The notes under the pieces were generated by a model that made no database searches, was not told the origin of the DNA, and worked only from the letters and a program-made list of their open reading frames with translations. A stretch of DNA of 64,000 nt from Geobacillus stearothermophilus ATCC 12980 (GTDB lineage: Bacteria > Bacillota > Bacilli > Bacillales > Anoxybacillaceae), in the NCBI RefSeq assembly GCF_030369615.1, contig NZ_CP128494.1:1569501-1633500 (forward strand), in the 5' to 3' direction. This document shows, piece by piece, positions 45,029 through 54,432 of the stretch. Made by a program: the position numbers and the translations under genes. The first letter of the stretch is position 1; each line of letters opens with the position of its first letter.

Positions 45029-46000
45029 TTACGCCCACCACATCTCGGGCAGTTCTTCTTTGAACAGCACCTTTTTCAAAAGCGCGACGGCTTTGGACAG
45101 CCCTTCATCGATCGAAGCGAGCATGTCTTCATGTTCGATCGACAGCACGTAGTCGTAGCCGACGGCGCGCAGGGCGCTGACGATGTCGCGCCACATTTTT
45201 TCGCTTTGTCCGTAGCCAACGGTGCGGAACACCCACGAGCGGTCGAGGATTTGGCTGTAATGTTTCGTATCGAGCACGCCGTTTTTGCGGATGTTCGCTT
45301 CGTCTAGGTACGTGTCTTTCGCATGGACATGGAAAATCGCTTTTTCGCGGCCGAGCAGTTTGATCGCCTCAACCGGGTCGATGCCTTGCCAAAGCAGGTG
45401 GCTCGGGTCGAAGTTGGCGCCGATCGCGTCGCCGACATGTTCGCGCAGTTTGAGGAGCGTTTCCGGGTTGTAGACGACAAAGCCCGGATGCATTTCAAAG
45501 GCGATTTGCGTGATGCCGTGCTCCTTGGCGAACGCGGCTTCTTCGCGCCAGTACGGAATGACGACTTCTTCCCATTGCCATTTTAAAATTTCCAAGTAAT
45601 CCGGCGGCCAGGAGCATGTGACCCAGTTCGGGTATTTGGAGCCGGGATGGTCGCCCGGGCAGCCGGAGAAGGCGTTGATGACCGGGACTTCGAACTGCTC
45701 GGCGAGCCTGACCGTTTTCCGCCACGTGTCATGTGACTGTTTCGCGAACGTTTTGTCCGGATGAAGCGGGTTGCCATGGCAGCTTAACGCGCTGATGACG
45801 AGGCCGCGGTCGGCGACAGCTTTTTTCAGCGCTTTGATGTTTTCCGGCTGATCCAACAGCGCGTCGGGATCGCAATGGGCGCTGCCCGGGTAATTGCCGG
45901 TGCCAAGCTCAACGGCTTCGATGCCCATGGCGGCGACTTTGTCCAGCATTTCCTCAAACGGCAGCTGTTGATACAAGACGGTGAATACGCCTACTTTCAT
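45029..46000 (-). CDS. Sugar phosphate isomerase/epimerase (xylose-isomerase-like TIM barrel)
   Basis: 323 residues. Features of the AP-endonuclease-2/IolE-type barrel: VAAMGIEAVELGTGNYPG, a metal-ligand Glu in IAFEMHPGFVVYN, GANFDPSHLLWQGIDPVEAI, FHVHAKDTYLDEANI, YVLSIEHEDMLAS. These carry the Glu/Asp/His metal ligands of the family. Probably isomerises or epimerises a keto-inositol or keto-sugar. It is the last gene of the LacI-controlled catabolic unit; the exact substrate is not shown by the sequence. AAGGGGGAGAATGACAAA precedes the start. Confidence 0.82.
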   Translation of the reverse strand: MKVGVFTVLYQQLPFEEMLDKVAAMGIEAVELGTGNYPGSAHCDPDALLDQPENIKALKKAVADRGLVISALSCHGNPLHPDKTFAKQSHDTWRKTVRLAEQFEVPVINAFSGCPGDHPGSKYPNWVTCSWPPDYLEILKWQWEEVVIPYWREEAAFAKEHGITQIAFEMHPGFVVYNPETLLKLREHVGDAIGANFDPSHLLWQGIDPVEAIKLLGREKAIFHVHAKDTYLDEANIRKNGVLDTKHYSQILDRSWVFRTVGYGQSEKMWRDIVSALRAVGYDYVLSIEHEDMLASIDEGLSKAVALLKKVLFKEELPEMWWA

Positions 46001-46103
46001 TTTGTCATTCTCCCCCTTTTGACGGCGCGCAACGGCCGGACGGCCGCCGCGCCGCGCTGTTGTTGCTTCTCGTCGGATGAGCGGATCGAACGAACTCCCA
46101 CGC

Positions 46104-47258
46104 TTATTCCGCCACCCGCACCCATTGTTTTGTGCGATGGCTTTCCAAAATGGCGTCGACGATCCTCATCGTATGGTGGCCGTCGGCGATCGTCGCAAAC
46201 GGCAGTTCCCCAAGCGCCTCGCCGCATTGTTTCCGGATGATGGCACCATAAAAATCACGGAACAAATTTTTCAGCCCGTCCGGCCAGCCTTCTTCATGGC
46301 CGCCCGGGTAATGGGCGTAAGCGGCGGCTTGCGGCGACAAAAGCGCCGGGTCGCGGACGATTTCTTCGTTCGGGCCGCTGCGGCGCCCGACCCAGAGGCG
46401 GTTCGGGTGCTCTTGGTCCCAGGCGAGCGTCATCTCATCGGCGGCGATTTCAAAATAGAGTCGGTTTTTCCGGCCGGCGCTCACTTGCGAAATCGTAAAC
46501 GCCCCGTGGGTGCCGTCGTCAAAATGGACGAGCACGCTGCCGCCGTCTTCCGTGTCAATCTGGACGGGCTCGGCGTCTTGAGCATGCCCGGATGCAAACG
46601 TGCTCCCTTCCTGCTTCGGCTTGTAGCGGACCGGATGGACAGTGCGCAAGTCGGCGAACACTTCGACGATTTTCTTGCCGAGCACGTATTGCACCGTGTC
46701 GCACCAGTGCGAACCGATGTCGGCGATGGCGCGCGACGGGCCGTTTTGCGCCGGGTCGAGCCGCCAGTTGTAGTCCGTGTCATACAAGAGCCAGTCTTGC
46801 ACATAGCCGCCGTACACGAAATGAACGCGCTTCGCCTCACGGGCGAGCCGCTCTTTCGCCTCGACAACGAGCGGGTAGTGACGGTAGTTGAAGCAGACCG
46901 CGCTAAGGCTTTCGCTTTGTGCAGCGAGCCGCTTTAATTCCGCCGACTGTTCGCTGTCCATGGCGAGTGGCTTCTCCGACAACAAATGTTTCCCTGCCTC
47001 GAGCGCGGCCTTGTTGATCGGGAAATGGAGGACGTTGCGCGTGCAGTTGTGCACGGCTTCGACGTCCGGGTCGTCAATTAAAGCGCGGTAGTCGCCGTAC
47101 GCTTTCGGAATCCCGAATCGGCGAGCGGCTTCCTCCGCTTTTTCTTGGCTGCTTGAGGCGATGGCGACGATGTTCACAAACGGCAGGCGGCGGAGCGCCT
47201 CAATATGGGAAGAAGCGGAAAAGCCGGTGCCGATAATACCGACGTTGATCTGGTTCAT
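46104..47258 (-). CDS. Gfo/Idh/MocA-family oxidoreductase
   Basis: 384 residues. N-terminal Rossmann fold [16 protein letters not shown] and the dinucleotide-binding core, then [10 protein letters not shown] with the catalytic lysine of EKP, and the C-terminal substrate domain ([29 protein letters not shown]). Acts on a sugar, inositol or derived acid using NAD(P). Starts inside the ThuA-type gene by a 4-bp ATGA overlap (47255-47258), so they are coupled. 104 bp before the isomerase gene. Confidence 0.85.
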   Translation of the reverse strand: MNQINVGIIGTGFSASSHIEALRRLPFVNIVAIASSSQEKAEEAARRFGIPKAYGDYRALIDDPDVEAVHNCTRNVLHFPINKAALEAGKHLLSEKPLAMDSEQSAELKRLAAQSESLSAVCFNYRHYPLVVEAKERLAREAKRVHFVYGGYVQDWLLYDTDYNWRLDPAQNGPSRAIADIGSHWCDTVQYVLGKKIVEVFADLRTVHPVRYKPKQEGSTFASGHAQDAEPVQIDTEDGGSVLVHFDDGTHGAFTISQVSAGRKNRLYFEIAADEMTLAWDQEHPNRLWVGRRSGPNEEIVRDPALLSPQAAAYAHYPGGHEEGWPDGLKNLFRDFYGAIIRKQCGEALGELPFATIADGHHTMRIVDAILESHRTKQWVRVAE

Positions 47259-48004
47259 GGCGTCACCCCTCTTTGTTTCGCTTTGATCGGCTCAAGCGGC
47301 TTGACGTTGCCGAAAACGATTTCCCCGCGGTTGACTGGCGCGGCCCAGCGGACGGCGTTGGCGATCACTTTCAGCACATCCGGGTGATGGTACGTCGGAT
47401 ACGTTTCATGGCCAGGGCGGAAGTAGAAAATTTTCCCTTTCCCGCGCGTGAACGTGCAGCCGCTGCGGAACACTTCTCCACCTTCAAACCAGCTGATGAA
47501 AATCGTTTCGTCCGGCTCTGGGATGTCGAAAAACTCGCCGTACATTTCTTCCTGCTCAAGCTCGATGTACGGACCGATTCCTTCGACGATCGGATGGCCC
47601 GGGGCGACGACCCAGAGACGCTCTTTTTCATCCGCCTCGCGCCATTTCAAATTGCATGTCGTCCCCATCAGCGTTTTGAAAATTTTCGAGAAATGGCCGG
47701 AATGAAGGACAATGAGCCCCATTCCTTCGAGCACGCGGCGGTGGACGCGTTCGACCACCTCATCTTTCACTTCGTCATGGGCGATATGCCCCCACCAGAC
47801 GAGGACGTCGCACCGGTCGAGCACCTCGTCGGTCAAGCCGTGCTCCGGTTCGTCCAAGACAGCGGTCGCGGCGTCAAATCCCGCTTCAGCCAGGTAGCTC
47901 GCGATGACAGTATGCATGCCTTCCGGATAAATCGCTCTTACTTGTTCATTTTTCTTTTCATGGCGAAATTCGTTCCAAACGACGACGCGAATGGGTGTAG
48001 TCAT
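47255..48004 (-). CDS. ThuA-like domain protein (trehalose-utilisation family)
   Basis: 249 residues. [20 protein letters not shown], then [59 protein letters not shown] and [20 protein letters not shown] show the glutamine-amidotransferase-like ThuA fold. ThuA proteins occur with Gfo/Idh/MocA enzymes in disaccharide or polyol catabolism; the reaction is poorly defined. First gene after the non-coding IS605-derived segment, so the operon from 49579 is interrupted here by an insertion. Confidence 0.85.
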   Translation of the reverse strand: MTTPIRVVVWNEFRHEKKNEQVRAIYPEGMHTVIASYLAEAGFDAATAVLDEPEHGLTDEVLDRCDVLVWWGHIAHDEVKDEVVERVHRRVLEGMGLIVLHSGHFSKIFKTLMGTTCNLKWREADEKERLWVVAPGHPIVEGIGPYIELEQEEMYGEFFDIPEPDETIFISWFEGGEVFRSGCTFTRGKGKIFYFRPGHETYPTYHHPDVLKVIANAVRWAAPVNRGEIVFGNVKPLEPIKAKQRGVTP

Positions 48005-48046
48005 TCATGGATCCCCCTTGTTTTTTTCGGATTGCGTTCATCCTAT

Positions 48047-48445
48047 CTCGCGCAGGAGACTCCCACTTCAACGACCAAAGGGAGTAAGTGGGAGAGGAAT
48101 GCGCGTTCCCCTTTTCTTTTGTGTATGATATAATAAAGGCGTGGAGAAAACCGTTTAATAAAGGCACTCCAATAACTGCTACTCGATGTATGGAGTTGGT
48201 TACAGGAAACGTTGTAACCGTAAAACATCGAGCGTAGATCCGTCTGTTGTGTGTGGAAGCCAAGTACTGCCAACAGACACACCGAGAGAATCGGTAACGA
48301 TGCAGGCATGACCTGCGTCGTTGGGTAGTTGTCAACCTGCCCTGATGCAACCCCAAGTCAAGGAAGGAGGACGAAGTCCGCTTGTACTTCTGGGGAGTTG
48401 CAAGCCCCCCACTTCAAGCGTTAGCTAAGTGGGGGTAGTTGACAA
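48047..48445 (+). mobile_element. IS200/IS605-derived non-autonomous element with its own promoter
   Basis: About 400 bp without a coding frame, between a left hairpin (ACTCCCACTT...AAGTGGGAG near 48058-48095) and a right hairpin (CCCCCACTT...AAGTGGGGG near 48404-48436) like those at the ends of the TnpB elements here. A strong extended -10, TGATATAAT (48126-48134), starts a region with several nested inverted repeats (ACATCGAG/CTCGATGT, GTCTGTTG/CAACAGAC, GCAACCCC/GGGGAGTTGC). It probably encodes a structured RNA. It interrupts the operon between two catabolic genes. Confidence 0.6.
48140..48440 (+). ncRNA. Candidate structured RNA of the IS605-like element
   Basis: Region downstream of the extended -10. 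Paired segments: CTCGATGT (about 48181) with ACATCGAG (about 48225), GTCTGTTG (about 48240) with CAACAGAC (about 48270), GCAACCCC with GGGGAGTTGC, ending in the right hairpin. Could be a TnpB/IscB guide-RNA scaffold; no nuclease gene is adjacent. Confidence 0.4.
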
Positions 48446-48499
48446 AGGCAAGGACGGCTTGTTTTTGGTTCACAGCTCGCGGGAAGCCAGCACCGCTTC

Positions 48500-49579
48500 T
48501 CACCATTCAATGCGGACTTGCCGTCCTTGTTCGGACGACTCGTAAATCGCTTCCAACACTTTAGCGATCATAAGCCCTTGTTCCGCCGTGCAAAGCGGTG
48601 CCGTCTCCTCCGTGATGCTCGTGACAAAGTGGTCAAGGAGCGCCACCCGTTCGCCCTGGTCCTCAAAATGGAGCGTGACATCGGCCGAAACGCCGTGTTC
48701 GTTGCGGAACCATTTCACTTCTTGGCGGTTGCCGGCGATGTTCCACTCCCAGCGCACGCCGCCTTCCGTGCCAAGAAATTCGACATATGCCCGCTCTTCT
48801 TCAATGTGCGACGCCCAGATCGTCTCCAGCAGCACCGTCGCGTCATTTTCGAGCTGGATGAACGCCGCGGCGAAATCTTCGACCGTATAGGCGGCATCAG
48901 GCGAAAACGTCGTTCCCGGCCATGCCCCTTGGCGACGCGGGCCAAACTTCGCGTACGTTTTCCCTGTCACGGCAACCGGGTTCGGATTGCCGAGTAGCCA
49001 AAGGGTCACATCGAGCATATGGACACCCAAGTCAATGAGCGGACCGCCGCCGGAGCGCTCGCGGTCAAAAAACCATGCCCCCCATGCGGGAATGCCGCGG
49101 CGGCGCACCCAGCCCGTTTTCGCGTAATAAATCTCGCCGAACGCACCGGATTGAATTCGCTCATGCAGCCATTGCGCTGCTTGGCGGAAGCGGTTGTTCA
49201 ACGACACCATAAACTGTTTTCCCGACTCATCACGGGCGCGGATGATGGCGTCGGCCTCTTCCGCTTTCGTCACCATCGGCTTTTCGCAAAGCACGTGTTT
49301 CCCGGCCCGCAAGCTGTCGACTGACACTTGGGCGTGCAAAAAATTCGGCACGGTAATGATGACGGCATCGACATCTGGTGAGGCGAGCAGTTCCTTGTAG
49401 TCGCGATACACTTCACGGAAGCCGTACGTTTTCGCTTTCTCCGCGGCCGCTTGTTCATTGACGTCGCAAATCGCCTGCAAGACGACGCGCTCGGAAAGGT
49501 TTAGCGCCGCCTTGATATGTTCTTTGGAAATGCCTCCAGCTCCAATCAAGCCGAGGCGGATTGGAAGTGTGTTTCCCAT
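48500..49579 (-). CDS. Gfo/Idh/MocA-family oxidoreductase
   Basis: 359 residues. LGLIGAGGISKEHIKAAL (Rossmann), AEEADAI region after HVLCEKPMVTKA with the EKP lysine, GGGPLIDLGVHMLDVTLWLL (catalytic His region) and FLGTEGGVRWEWNIAG. First gene of the catabolic operon: a 22-bp perfect palindrome centred on TGTAATCGATTACA lies 73 bp upstream. GGGGGAAAAGGAC precedes the start. It is distinct from the second Gfo/Idh/MocA enzyme at 46104, so two oxidation steps are likely in this pathway. Substrate unknown. Confidence 0.85.
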   Translation of the reverse strand: MGNTLPIRLGLIGAGGISKEHIKAALNLSERVVLQAICDVNEQAAAEKAKTYGFREVYRDYKELLASPDVDAVIITVPNFLHAQVSVDSLRAGKHVLCEKPMVTKAEEADAIIRARDESGKQFMVSLNNRFRQAAQWLHERIQSGAFGEIYYAKTGWVRRRGIPAWGAWFFDRERSGGGPLIDLGVHMLDVTLWLLGNPNPVAVTGKTYAKFGPRRQGAWPGTTFSPDAAYTVEDFAAAFIQLENDATVLLETIWASHIEEERAYVEFLGTEGGVRWEWNIAGNRQEVKWFRNEHGVSADVTLHFEDQGERVALLDHFVTSITEETAPLCTAEQGLMIAKVLEAIYESSEQGRQVRIEW

Positions 49580-49651
49580 GTCCTTTTCCCCCTTGCGCTC
49601 ATTTGTTTTCTCTGTCCCATATGCTCCACCGATTCGCCGTCCGTTTTCTAA

Positions 49652-49673
49652 GTGATGTAATCGATTACATCAC
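49652..49673. promoter_or_regulatory. LacI-family operator in front of the catabolic operon
   Basis: A perfect 22-bp palindrome with the core TGTAATCGATTACA (49656-49669). The same core recurs at 50756, next to the lacI-type promoter. Confidence 0.85.
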
Positions 49674-49720
49674 CGTGCAAAAAAATCCGCCCGTTCCCCC
49701 GCACCGGACAGAGAGCGCTG

Positions 49721-50734
49721 TCAGCCCCTTTGCCCAGAGCGCTCTCCTCCACACGAATCGCGAATGACGAGCCGATCGGGAAGAACAAGCTGACGCCGCC
49801 GCGCGCTCGTTCCTTCAATGAGCGCAAGCAGCAATTCCATTGCTTTTTGCCCGATCTCAAACATCGGCTGGGCGATCGTTGTGAGGCTCGGTTCAAAAAT
49901 CGAGGCCATTTGAATGTCGTCAAATCCGACAACGGCCACATCGTCGGGAACGCGTCCGCCTCGATGGCGAACCGCTTTGATCGCCCCAATCGCCATCTCA
50001 TCGTTGGCGGCGAAAATCGCGGTCGGCGGCTTCTCAAGAGCGAGCAGCTTGAGCGTCAAATTATATCCGGACTCATAGGTAAAATCGCCTTCCTGCACGA
50101 GCGCAGCGTCCGCCTCAAGCTCATGCTGGGCCAGCGCCTGTTGGTAGCCGCGCAGCCGATCGCGGCTTAAAATGATGTTCATTGGCCCGGACAGGTGGGC
50201 AATGCGGCAATGGCCGAGGCGGATCAAGTGTTCTGTCGCCTTGCGGGCGCTGCTGATGTTGTCGATCGAAACGGTCGGGATGTCCGCCCCTTCCAAATAT
50301 TCGCACGCCAAGACGATCGGAAACTGGCGCGCCATCTCTTCCATCAGCTCTTTGCGGATGCGGGCGGTCAAAAAAATCATCCCGTCGACTTGCCGCTGCG
50401 GCAATACGTTCAAATATTGCTCCTCAAGCCGCGCGTCATTTTGCGTATCGCCAAGCAGCACTTGATAGCCGTGCTTGAGGGCGACCGCTTCAATGCCGCG
50501 CAGCACTTTCGAGAAAAATGGATTCATAATATCGGGCACGACGACGAGCACCGTCTCGGTCTCCATCCGCCGCAAATACCGGCCGAGCACGTTCGGCTGG
50601 TAGTTCAGCGCTTCAATGGCTTCAAGCACGCGCTGCCTTGTCTCCTCGGTGACGTTGCCCGTGTTGCGCAACACGCGCGACACGGTCGCCGTCGATACGT
50701 TCGCCCGTTTCGCCACATCTTTTATGCTTGCCAT
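49721..50734 (-). CDS. LacI-family transcriptional repressor
   Basis: 337 residues. N-terminal [23 protein letters not shown], hinge [16 protein letters not shown]. Effector domain with [56 protein letters not shown] and [20 protein letters not shown]. It binds TGTAATCGATTACA palindromes found both before the catabolic operon and before its own gene, so it is autoregulated. The inducer is probably the sugar or polyol used by the flanking genes. Complete. Confidence 0.9.
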   Translation of the reverse strand: MASIKDVAKRANVSTATVSRVLRNTGNVTEETRQRVLEAIEALNYQPNVLGRYLRRMETETVLVVVPDIMNPFFSKVLRGIEAVALKHGYQVLLGDTQNDARLEEQYLNVLPQRQVDGMIFLTARIRKELMEEMARQFPIVLACEYLEGADIPTVSIDNISSARKATEHLIRLGHCRIAHLSGPMNIILSRDRLRGYQQALAQHELEADAALVQEGDFTYESGYNLTLKLLALEKPPTAIFAANDEMAIGAIKAVRHRGGRVPDDVAVVGFDDIQMASIFEPSLTTIAQPMFEIGQKAMELLLALIEGTSARRRQLVLPDRLVIRDSCGGERSGQRG

Positions 50735-50754
50735 TGGTCGTAGTCCTCTCGCTT

Positions 50755-50804
50755 ATGTAATCGATTACATTACCATCATATTGGAAAGACAGGACGGTTG
50801 TCAA
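50755..50804 (-). promoter_or_regulatory. lacI-type promoter and operator
   Basis: On the minus strand -35 TTGACA (50799-50804), 18-bp spacer, -10 TATGAT (50775-50780), then the operator ATGTAATCGATTACAT (50755-50770) just downstream. A textbook roadblock or repressor position. Confidence 0.85.
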
Positions 50805-50810
50805 GCCCGA

Positions 50811-51115
50811 TTCCACGTAAATCGTATCACCGATCTTGACGGGACGAACGAAACAAAGTGAATCGATGCCATAAAACGCCAGGACCACTCCCGGCTCCAT
50901 CATCCACAGCCCTGTCGCCGCTGACAGCGTCAACATCCCATGGGCGATGCGCTCGCCAAATGGCGTCCGCTTGGCGTATTCCTGATCCATGTGCAGCGGG
51001 TAAAAATCGCCGGAAACGCCGGCAAACCGCACAATATCCGCTTCGGTAATCGTTCGCCCGCGCGAGCGGTGGCGTTCGCCAAGCGCATACTGTTCAAACG
51101 GACGGTCAAATCGCA
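50811..51115 (-). pseudogene. MaoC-like hydratase, C-terminally truncated
   Basis: Starts at GTG 51115 behind AAGGGGAGGGGAAGGC. The hot-dog-fold MaoC signature is complete in its first part: ITEADIVRFAGVSGDFYPLH (catalytic Asp and His) and FGERIAHGMLTLSA, with FVRPVKIGDTIYVES. At about 50810 the homology ends and the sequence becomes the lacI-type promoter region; the last ~45 residues are missing. It would have hydrated 2-enoyl-CoA. A deletion joined it to the LacI locus. Confidence 0.75.
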
Positions 51116-51328
51116 CGCCTTCCCCTCCCCTTGGTTGGTGCAAAAAAGAGTAAAAACAAATTCCACCCCCTTTCACGGCTGCCACTGTATATTTTGTTAA
51201 TATTCTGAATATTAATCATATCATCTTTGGCCTTTACGCATCCCTCCCCGTTAGCCCGTCTGTCATTAACATATGAACGGAGTGGAGCGGATAGAACTGC
51301 CCCTCCGTGCTTCATGTTTCCAAAAACA

Positions 51329-51352
51329 AAAGGATGCCGGCCGGCACCCTTT
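51329..51352 (-). terminator. Terminator after the MalG-like permease gene
   Basis: AAAGGATGCCGG pairs with CCGGCACCCTTT (one mismatch), followed on the minus strand by TTGTTTTTGG. 51116-51328 holds nothing else that I can identify. Confidence 0.65.
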
Positions 51353-51360
51353 GTTCTTCC

Positions 51361-52188
51361 TTATTCTTTTACCGAACCGGACGTGAGCCCGGAAACGATG
51401 CGGCGCTGGAACAACAGCACCATGATGACGAGCGGGATCGTCACAATCACGGTGGCCGCGGAAATTTCGCCCCACGGGATCGTATACTGGCCTTGGAACA
51501 TGGCAATGCCGACCGGAACGGTTTTGTATGTTTCCGCTGTGTTGATCGTCAAGGCAAATAAAAATTCGTTCCATGCGGCAATGAAGACGAGAATGGACGT
51601 CGTAAACACCCCCGGCACAGCGAGCGGCAAAATGATTTTAAAATACGTCTGCATCGGCGTCGCCCCGTCCATTTTCGCCGCTTCTTCCAAATCAAACGGA
51701 ATCTTGCGGAAAAAGGTGACCAACAGCCAAATCGAGAGAGGCAAGGCAAACGTCGTATACGGAATGATCAATCCCAAGTAGCTGTTCGTCAACCCGAATT
51801 TTTTCACAAACATGTAAATCGGAGAAATGATGGCAATTTGAGGAAACATGGATACAGCCAACACCAAGCCGAGAATGACCGTCTTGCCCTTAAACTCCAA
51901 GCGCGCAATCGCATAAGCCGCAAACGCGGCGACAAAGACCGTATACACCGTCGTAATGGTCGCCACGACCGTGCTGTTCCATAAATAGCGCAAAAACGGG
52001 TAATTGACAAAGACCGACACATAGGATTTTAAGGTCGGATGGCTCGTAAACCAATCGAACGCTTTGTCGCCAAACAATTCGCTAAGCGGCTTAATGGAAC
52101 TGAGCAAAACCCATAAAAACGGAAACATCACAAAGAACACAAACAGGGCCAAAAACACGTAAAAGAGCGGACCTGCTTTTTTCGTCAT
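51361..52188 (-). CDS. Carbohydrate ABC transporter permease (MalG type)
   Basis: 275 residues with six transmembrane helices. The EAA loop reads DLEEAAKMDGATPMQTYFKI then LPLAVPG, and the chain ends in the typical QRRIVSGLTSGSVKE. It would form the import pore with the MalF-type permease encoded 13 bp upstream. The gene itself is intact, but its partner and the binding protein are broken, so the importer probably does not work. The ATPase (MsmX type) is not encoded here, as is common in Bacillaceae. Confidence 0.88.
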   Translation of the reverse strand: MTKKAGPLFYVFLALFVFFVMFPFLWVLLSSIKPLSELFGDKAFDWFTSHPTLKSYVSVFVNYPFLRYLWNSTVVATITTVYTVFVAAFAAYAIARLEFKGKTVILGLVLAVSMFPQIAIISPIYMFVKKFGLTNSYLGLIIPYTTFALPLSIWLLVTFFRKIPFDLEEAAKMDGATPMQTYFKIILPLAVPGVFTTSILVFIAAWNEFLFALTINTAETYKTVPVGIAMFQGQYTIPWGEISAATVIVTIPLVIMVLLFQRRIVSGLTSGSVKE

Positions 52189-52201
52189 GATCCCACCTCG
52201 C

Positions 52202-53523
52202 TTATCGTTTCACACTCGCGCTGTCAGACAGCAAATCCTTTCCAAGCCACTTAATATAAATCATCGAAATGATGGCTACGCAGAGAAATACAACGACCGC
52301 CAGCGCCGACCCCGCGCCGAAATTCGTCTGCGAGAACATGACTTTATACGCTAAAATGGAAATCGTCTCCGTCGAGTTCGCCGGCCCTCCGCCGGTTAAG
52401 ACATAAATCAAGTCGAACACGCGGAACGCATCGAGCGTGCGGAACAACAATGCGACTAAAATGCTTGATTTTAACAGAGGCAGTTTAACAGAGGCAGCGT
52501 GATTTGGGTGAATTGCTGCCATTTGGTAGCCCCGTCGATCAAGGCGGCCTCATACAACGAATTCGGAATCGTTTGCAGCCCGGCCAGCAGCAAAAGCGCC
52601 ATATAAGGGGTTGTCTTCCATACATCGGCAAAAATGACCGCAAACATCGCCCCCGCTTCCGTCGTCAACAAATCTCCCATCCGGTCGACCAAACCGATTG
52701 TTTCAAAATAATGGGCGACAATGCCGTTTTGTCCATCGTATAAAAATTTCCACATAAGCGCGGATACGGCGGTAGGAATCGCCCACGGAATCAAAATCGT
52801 CGCCCGCACAAGCCCGCGGCCAAAAAAGGCCTTATTGATGAGCAACGCAATTCCGAACCCTAACACCAGCTCAATGGCGACCGACACCACCGTAAAGAAC
52901 GTCGTATTCCATAACGCTTTCCATAAGCGCATGTCGCTGAAGCTGTCCTTATAATGCTTGAGGCCGACAAAGTTCGGCTCGATCACGACCCCTTCGAGCC
53001 CTTCGGCCAAGCCGACGACTTTATCCGCCTGCTGCAGTTCGCCCGCTTTTTTCATCTCCTTGAGCGTCTTTACGACATCATCAACCGTGTCGGTCAGCCG
53101 CTCGGCCGTCTGTTTGTCCAGCTCGGCGATCTTCAGCTCGTCGCTTGGCGTCTCGAAATTGTCGAGCATTTCCTTCACTTTGTCATATTGCTTCGCCACT
53201 TGATCGTTGGAACGGATCGCCGCGTCCACTTTCGCGAGTTTTTGTTCGATTTGCGCCAACGTTTGTTTCGTTTGTCCATCCGCAGCCGCCATTTCCTGCT
53301 TAAGAGCGCTTTTGAGGAATGGATAGTTTTGTAGATATCCTTCCAGATCGAGGCTGTAACTCCAGTGAATCGACGATTTGGTCGGGTCGTTGAGCCGATA
53401 GTTGAACAAGCTGTAATAAAAGGACTGGATGACAGGCCAAATGGCAATCGCCAAAATGAGCAGCATGGCCGGCGCGACAAGCGAATAGCCTAATAGGCGC
53501 TCCATTCGCTTTTCATTCCTCAT
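52202..53523 (-). pseudogene. Carbohydrate ABC transporter permease (MalF type) with a 14-bp tandem duplication
   Basis: About 440 codons if repaired. It has MalF-like membrane helices, an unusually long helical/coiled insert after helix 1 (MAAADGQTKQTLAQIEQKLA to DKVVGLAEGLEG, roughly residues 75-175), and the EAA loop SLYEAALIDGATKWQQFTQI. At 52470-52497 a 14-bp unit is present twice, which turns ITLPLLKSSILVALLF into ITLPLLNCLC and a stop. Removing one copy restores a continuous frame to GGGPANSTETISILAYKVMF and the C-terminus at 52202. An unambiguous slippage or duplication mutation. Confidence 0.88.
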
Positions 53524-53555
53524 CGCTGTTCTCTCCCTTCTGCTTGGAAAAGGAT

Positions 53556-53596
53556 ATTAGCCTTCAGCACCGGGCAGATGGCGGCCTGAAGGCTAA
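53556..53596. terminator. Hairpin between the binding-protein and MalF-type genes
   Basis: ATTAGCCTTCAG (53556-53567) pairs perfectly with CTGAAGGCTAAT (53585-53596). No T-run follows on the minus strand. Probably an RNA-stability hairpin that keeps the upstream binding-protein message more abundant, as in many ABC operons. The rest of 53524-53705 shows nothing. Confidence 0.5.
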
Positions 53597-53705
53597 TGAA
53601 CCGAAAGTGGTCAAACAAAATTGCGTTCTTTGTTTGGCTGATGGGGCATTGGCCGGCGTTAGCCGGATTCGGATCGGCTGCGGCGCGCCGGCCCAGTCAT
53701 TCTCC

Positions 53706-54392
53706 TTACTTATTCAAGGCTGCTTTCATTTCTTTTTCCATATTGGCCACAGCTTGTTCGACCGTCATCTCCCCGGCCAGCGCTTTGGATACGTTAATTT
53801 GGATGATTTCCGAAATTTCCGGGTAGTTCGGGACGACCGGGCGCGGCACAGCGGCGTTCAACGCATTGACAAATCCTTCTTCCGCAAAGAACGGATTGGC
53901 TTTCAACACTTCCTCATCCTTGAACAACTCAGGCAATGTCGGCGCCAAACCGCCATAAATCGCAGAAATTTTTTGCCCCTCCGGCCCCGTCATAAATTTG
54001 ACAAATTCCCATGCTTCTTTCGGATGTTTCGAATATTTGTTGATCGCGGTCATCCAGCCGCCCAGCGCAGCAGCCGACCCTTTGTCGCCGGCTGGAAGCG
54101 GCGCGACGCCGACTTTGCCAACGATTTTCGATTGCTCTTGATCGTTGGCTAAAGCGTACTGGTATGGCCAGTTGCGGATAAACGGCGACTGCCCTTCAAT
54201 GAGCGCGGTATGGGATTCCGGTTCCATAAACGTTGTCACGTTGCTCGGCACGACATCCGATTGAACGATTTCGACCATTTTTTTCACCATGACATCGATT
54301 TCCGATGACTGCGCATTTAACATCGTAACGTAAGCATCATGCTGCTTCCCGGTGTCAGCCGGCATTTCACGAAATTCAACATCGATGTTCGG
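53706..54392 (-). pseudogene. Sugar-binding protein of the ABC importer, remnant with two deletions
   Basis: N-terminal signal peptide and start are missing: the sequence enters at PNIDVEFREMPADTGKQHDA, directly after the terminator of the upstream operon. It runs to SSEIDVM and at about 54287 jumps to VKKMVEIVQSDVVPSNVTTF, so a large internal part of the fold is gone. The C-terminal half is intact (AALGGWMTAINKYSKHPKEA, MTVEQAVANMEKEMKAALNK). Normal MalE-like length is about 420; about 228 remain. Not secretable, hence non-functional. Confidence 0.82.
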
Positions 54393-54405
54393 ATAAACAA
54401 AGAAC

Positions 54406-54425
54406 CCCAAGCCGTTTGGCTTGGG
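54406..54425 (-). terminator. Terminator of the glsA operon
   Basis: CCCAAGCC (54406-54413) pairs with GGCTTGGG (54418-54425) around GTTT; on the minus strand TTCTTTGTTT follows, directly fused to the binding-protein remnant. Confidence 0.75.
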
Positions 54426-54432
54426 ATATGCC

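Noticed and set aside
46077-46937. 286-codon plus-strand open frame
   Set aside because: Antisense to a Gfo/Idh/MocA gene with clear Rossmann and EKP motifs.
48047-48445. Possible CRISPR array, because of repeated hairpins with AAGTGGGAG
   Set aside because: Only one left and one right hairpin, no regular repeat-spacer units; fits IS605 ends better. No CRISPR array was seen anywhere in the window.
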